Shown here: in pieces, positions 30,297-31,336 of the stretch
Position numbering within the stretch: the first letter of the stretch is position 1
How the letters are laid out: each line of letters opens with the position of its first letter
DNA from: an uncultured Lachnospiraceae bacterium
GTDB taxonomy: Bacteria > Bacillota > Clostridia > Lachnospirales > Lachnospiraceae
DNA: 31,336 bases
Assembly: GCA_910579425.1 (NCBI GenBank)
Contig: CAJTVL010000046.1
Location: 1-31,336, forward strand
Direction of reading: 5' to 3'
Made by a program: the position numbers and the translations under genes
The notes under the pieces: generated by a model
What the model was told of the DNA's origin: nothing
Databases searched by the model: none
Seen by the model: the letters and a program-made list of their open reading frames with translations, nothing else

Positions 30297-30896
30297 ATGT
30301 ACAATATCATAACAATCGAGCGGCGTTATGCCAGCGGGGGAAATGAGATCGGGAAGAGGCTGGCGGATGCGCTGGGATACAAGCTTTATGACCGGAATAT
30401 CCTTATGGAGGCGGCGCAGAGGCTTGATATACCGTTTTTCAAGATTGAAGGACTGGAAGAGAGCAGCTCGGGAAGCGTTCTCCTTAATCTTTCAAGAACC
30501 CCTCTGGGCGGGCCTTCCGGGAACAAGGATCTGCCGCTGGCGGATAAGCTCTTTCTCGAAGAAAAGCGTATTATTGAGGAAGCTGCCGAAGCGGGAAACT
30601 GCGTGATCGTGGGCAGGGCGTCAGGACATATTTTAAGGGAAAAAGAAAACTGCCTGCGGGTATTTATTTATGCGGATCATGAGAAAAGGATACAGAGGGC
30701 CATCGAGCGGGAGGGGATCCAGAAGGCGGAAGCGGAAAATGCCCTGAAAAAGAACGATAAGAGAAGAAGGAATTTTCATAATGCGCTCACCAATCAGGAG
30801 TGGGGCGACCCGAAATGCTATGAGATGTATATGAACGCCGGAAATCTGGGGATTGATCTTTGCGTCAGGATTTTGATGGAGGCTGTAAAAGGATAA
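30297..30896 (+). CDS. Cytidylate-kinase-like P-loop family protein
   Basis: From the ATG at 30297 (GGAAGGGG 8 bases ahead) the product has 199 residues. Sequence upstream in the same frame is not conserved-looking. It starts YNIITIERRYASGGNEIGKRLA, where RYASGGNEIG replaces the classical GxxGxGK phosphate loop, as in the cytidylate-kinase-like (PF13189-type) family. LGYKLYDRNILMEAA, CVIVGRASGHILRE and RVFIYADHEKRIQRAIEREG correspond to the CMK-like core and lid. True CMP kinase activity is not shown for most members, and a separate cmk gene is usually present in such genomes, so the substrate is open. Confidence 0.78.
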   Translation: MYNIITIERRYASGGNEIGKRLADALGYKLYDRNILMEAAQRLDIPFFKIEGLEESSSGSVLLNLSRTPLGGPSGNKDLPLADKLFLEEKRIIEEAAEAGNCVIVGRASGHILREKENCLRVFIYADHEKRIQRAIEREGIQKAEAENALKKNDKRRRNFHNALTNQEWGDPKCYEMYMNAGNLGIDLCVRILMEAVKG

Positions 30897-30905
30897 AAAG
30901 GGCTT

Positions 30906-31336
30906 ATGGGAATTTACTTAAATCCGGGGAATAAAAGCTTTTGGGAATCGATCCGCTCCAGGATATATGTGGATAAAACCGGGTTGATCGGGGTGATCAA
31001 TGAGCGGATTAACACGAAAGAAAAATATATCTGCGTCAGCAGGCCGAGGCGGTTTGGAAAATCCATGACACTGGAAATGCTCTTGGCCTATTACAGCCGG
31101 GGGTGCGATTCGAGAGAACTGTTCAAAGGCTGTAAAATAGAAGCCCACGAAACCTTCGGAGAGTATTTGAATCAATATGATGTAATTTTCCTGAACATAC
31201 AGCGTTTTTTGAGCAGAGCAAAGGAGCTGGAGCTGACAGAATATTTAGAGCAGTCGGTTCTCGATGAACTCAGGAAGGCTTATCTATAGTTCCCGGGAGA
31301 AATTCCAACTACATTAATTCATCCCGAGGTAATAAT
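30906..31336 (+). pseudogene. Second AAA-ATPase-like/PD-(D/E)XK paralogue, cut by an in-frame TAG (continues past window)
   Basis: The frame opens MGIYLNPGNKSFWESI and has the same RPRRFGKS Walker-like motif as the intact gene at 2593, which it matches along the first 120 or so residues. After LRKAYL a TAG at 31287-31289 ends the frame, about 30 residues before the expected Walker B. The same frame stays open behind the stop for the remaining 15 codons (FPGEIPTTLIHPEVI), which read as a natural continuation, so this is a nonsense interruption and not a frameshift. A sequencing error, or a real pseudogene, or readthrough remain possible; the rest lies outside the window. It starts 9 bases after the kinase-like gene. 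Confidence 0.7.

Noticed and set aside
1..31336. tRNA, rRNA, CRISPR array, insertion sequence or prophage
   Set aside because: No cloverleaf, regularly spaced direct repeats, transposase, integrase or terminal inverted repeats were seen on reading either strand.

Overview
The window reads as a chromosomal segment of a Gram-positive anaerobe of the Lachnospiraceae / Clostridium cluster XIVa type. The evidence is purine-rich leading strands with AGGAGG-type ribosome sites, SpoII-type lipoproteins, a CarD-like regulator, a DUF368 polyprenyl-phosphate transporter, a type I glutamine synthetase followed by an ANTAR regulator, and the AAA-ATPase-like/PD-(D/E)XK family that is expanded in clostridia. 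This taxonomic reading is inference from gene families. I see no rRNA, tRNA, CRISPR array, insertion sequence, integrase or phage gene.

Layout. 1-4.2 kb: a CarD-like regulator on the minus strand, then a histidine phosphatase, a ROK fructokinase with a strong terminator, and an AAA-ATPase-like/nuclease gene starting just behind that terminator. 4.2-7.1 kb: a 952-residue protein that joins a Tet(M)/EF-G-like ribosomal GTPase to a C-terminal NYN (YacP/Rae1-like) nuclease domain. 7.1-13.2 kb: cell-envelope genes, namely a GT-C-like membrane protein with an upstream lipoprotein (minus strand), a divergent acyltransferase-3 protein, and a large Cys/His-repeat surface protein with a Thr/Pro stalk. 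13.3-15.8 kb: a complete polar amino-acid ABC importer (binding lipoprotein, permease, ATPase). 15.8-18.3 kb: two minus-strand membrane proteins (YitT/YczE-like and DUF6020-like). 18.4-25.2 kb: a tightly packed plus-strand operon of glycosyltransferase, HisC-like aminotransferase, DUF368 transporter, methyltransferase, Hsp33 and glutamine-dependent NAD synthetase. 25.2-27.3 kb: a yybP-ykoY (Mn2+) riboswitch with its own promoter and terminator in front of a Na/Pi-cotransporter-family gene. 27.5-31.3 kb: a small anchored protein on the minus strand, glnA behind a structured leader, an ANTAR regulator with a degenerate receiver domain, a cytidylate-kinase-like gene, and a second AAA-ATPase-like paralogue interrupted by an in-frame TAG at the window edge.

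The points most worth following are: (1) the GTPase-NYN fusion, which would bring an A-site-type nuclease to the ribosome on a translocase-like body lacking the Tet(M) drug-contact loop; (2) the Mn2+ riboswitch whose P1 helix and terminator share bases, placed in front of a phosphate-type transporter rather than a usual Mn2+ exporter; (3) the glnA leader, which has a chain of four mutually exclusive pairing elements ending at the ribosome site, next to an RNA-binding ANTAR gene; (4) the Cys/His-repeat surface protein with receptor-like topology; and (5) a single -10 box that reads well in both directions between two divergent genes.
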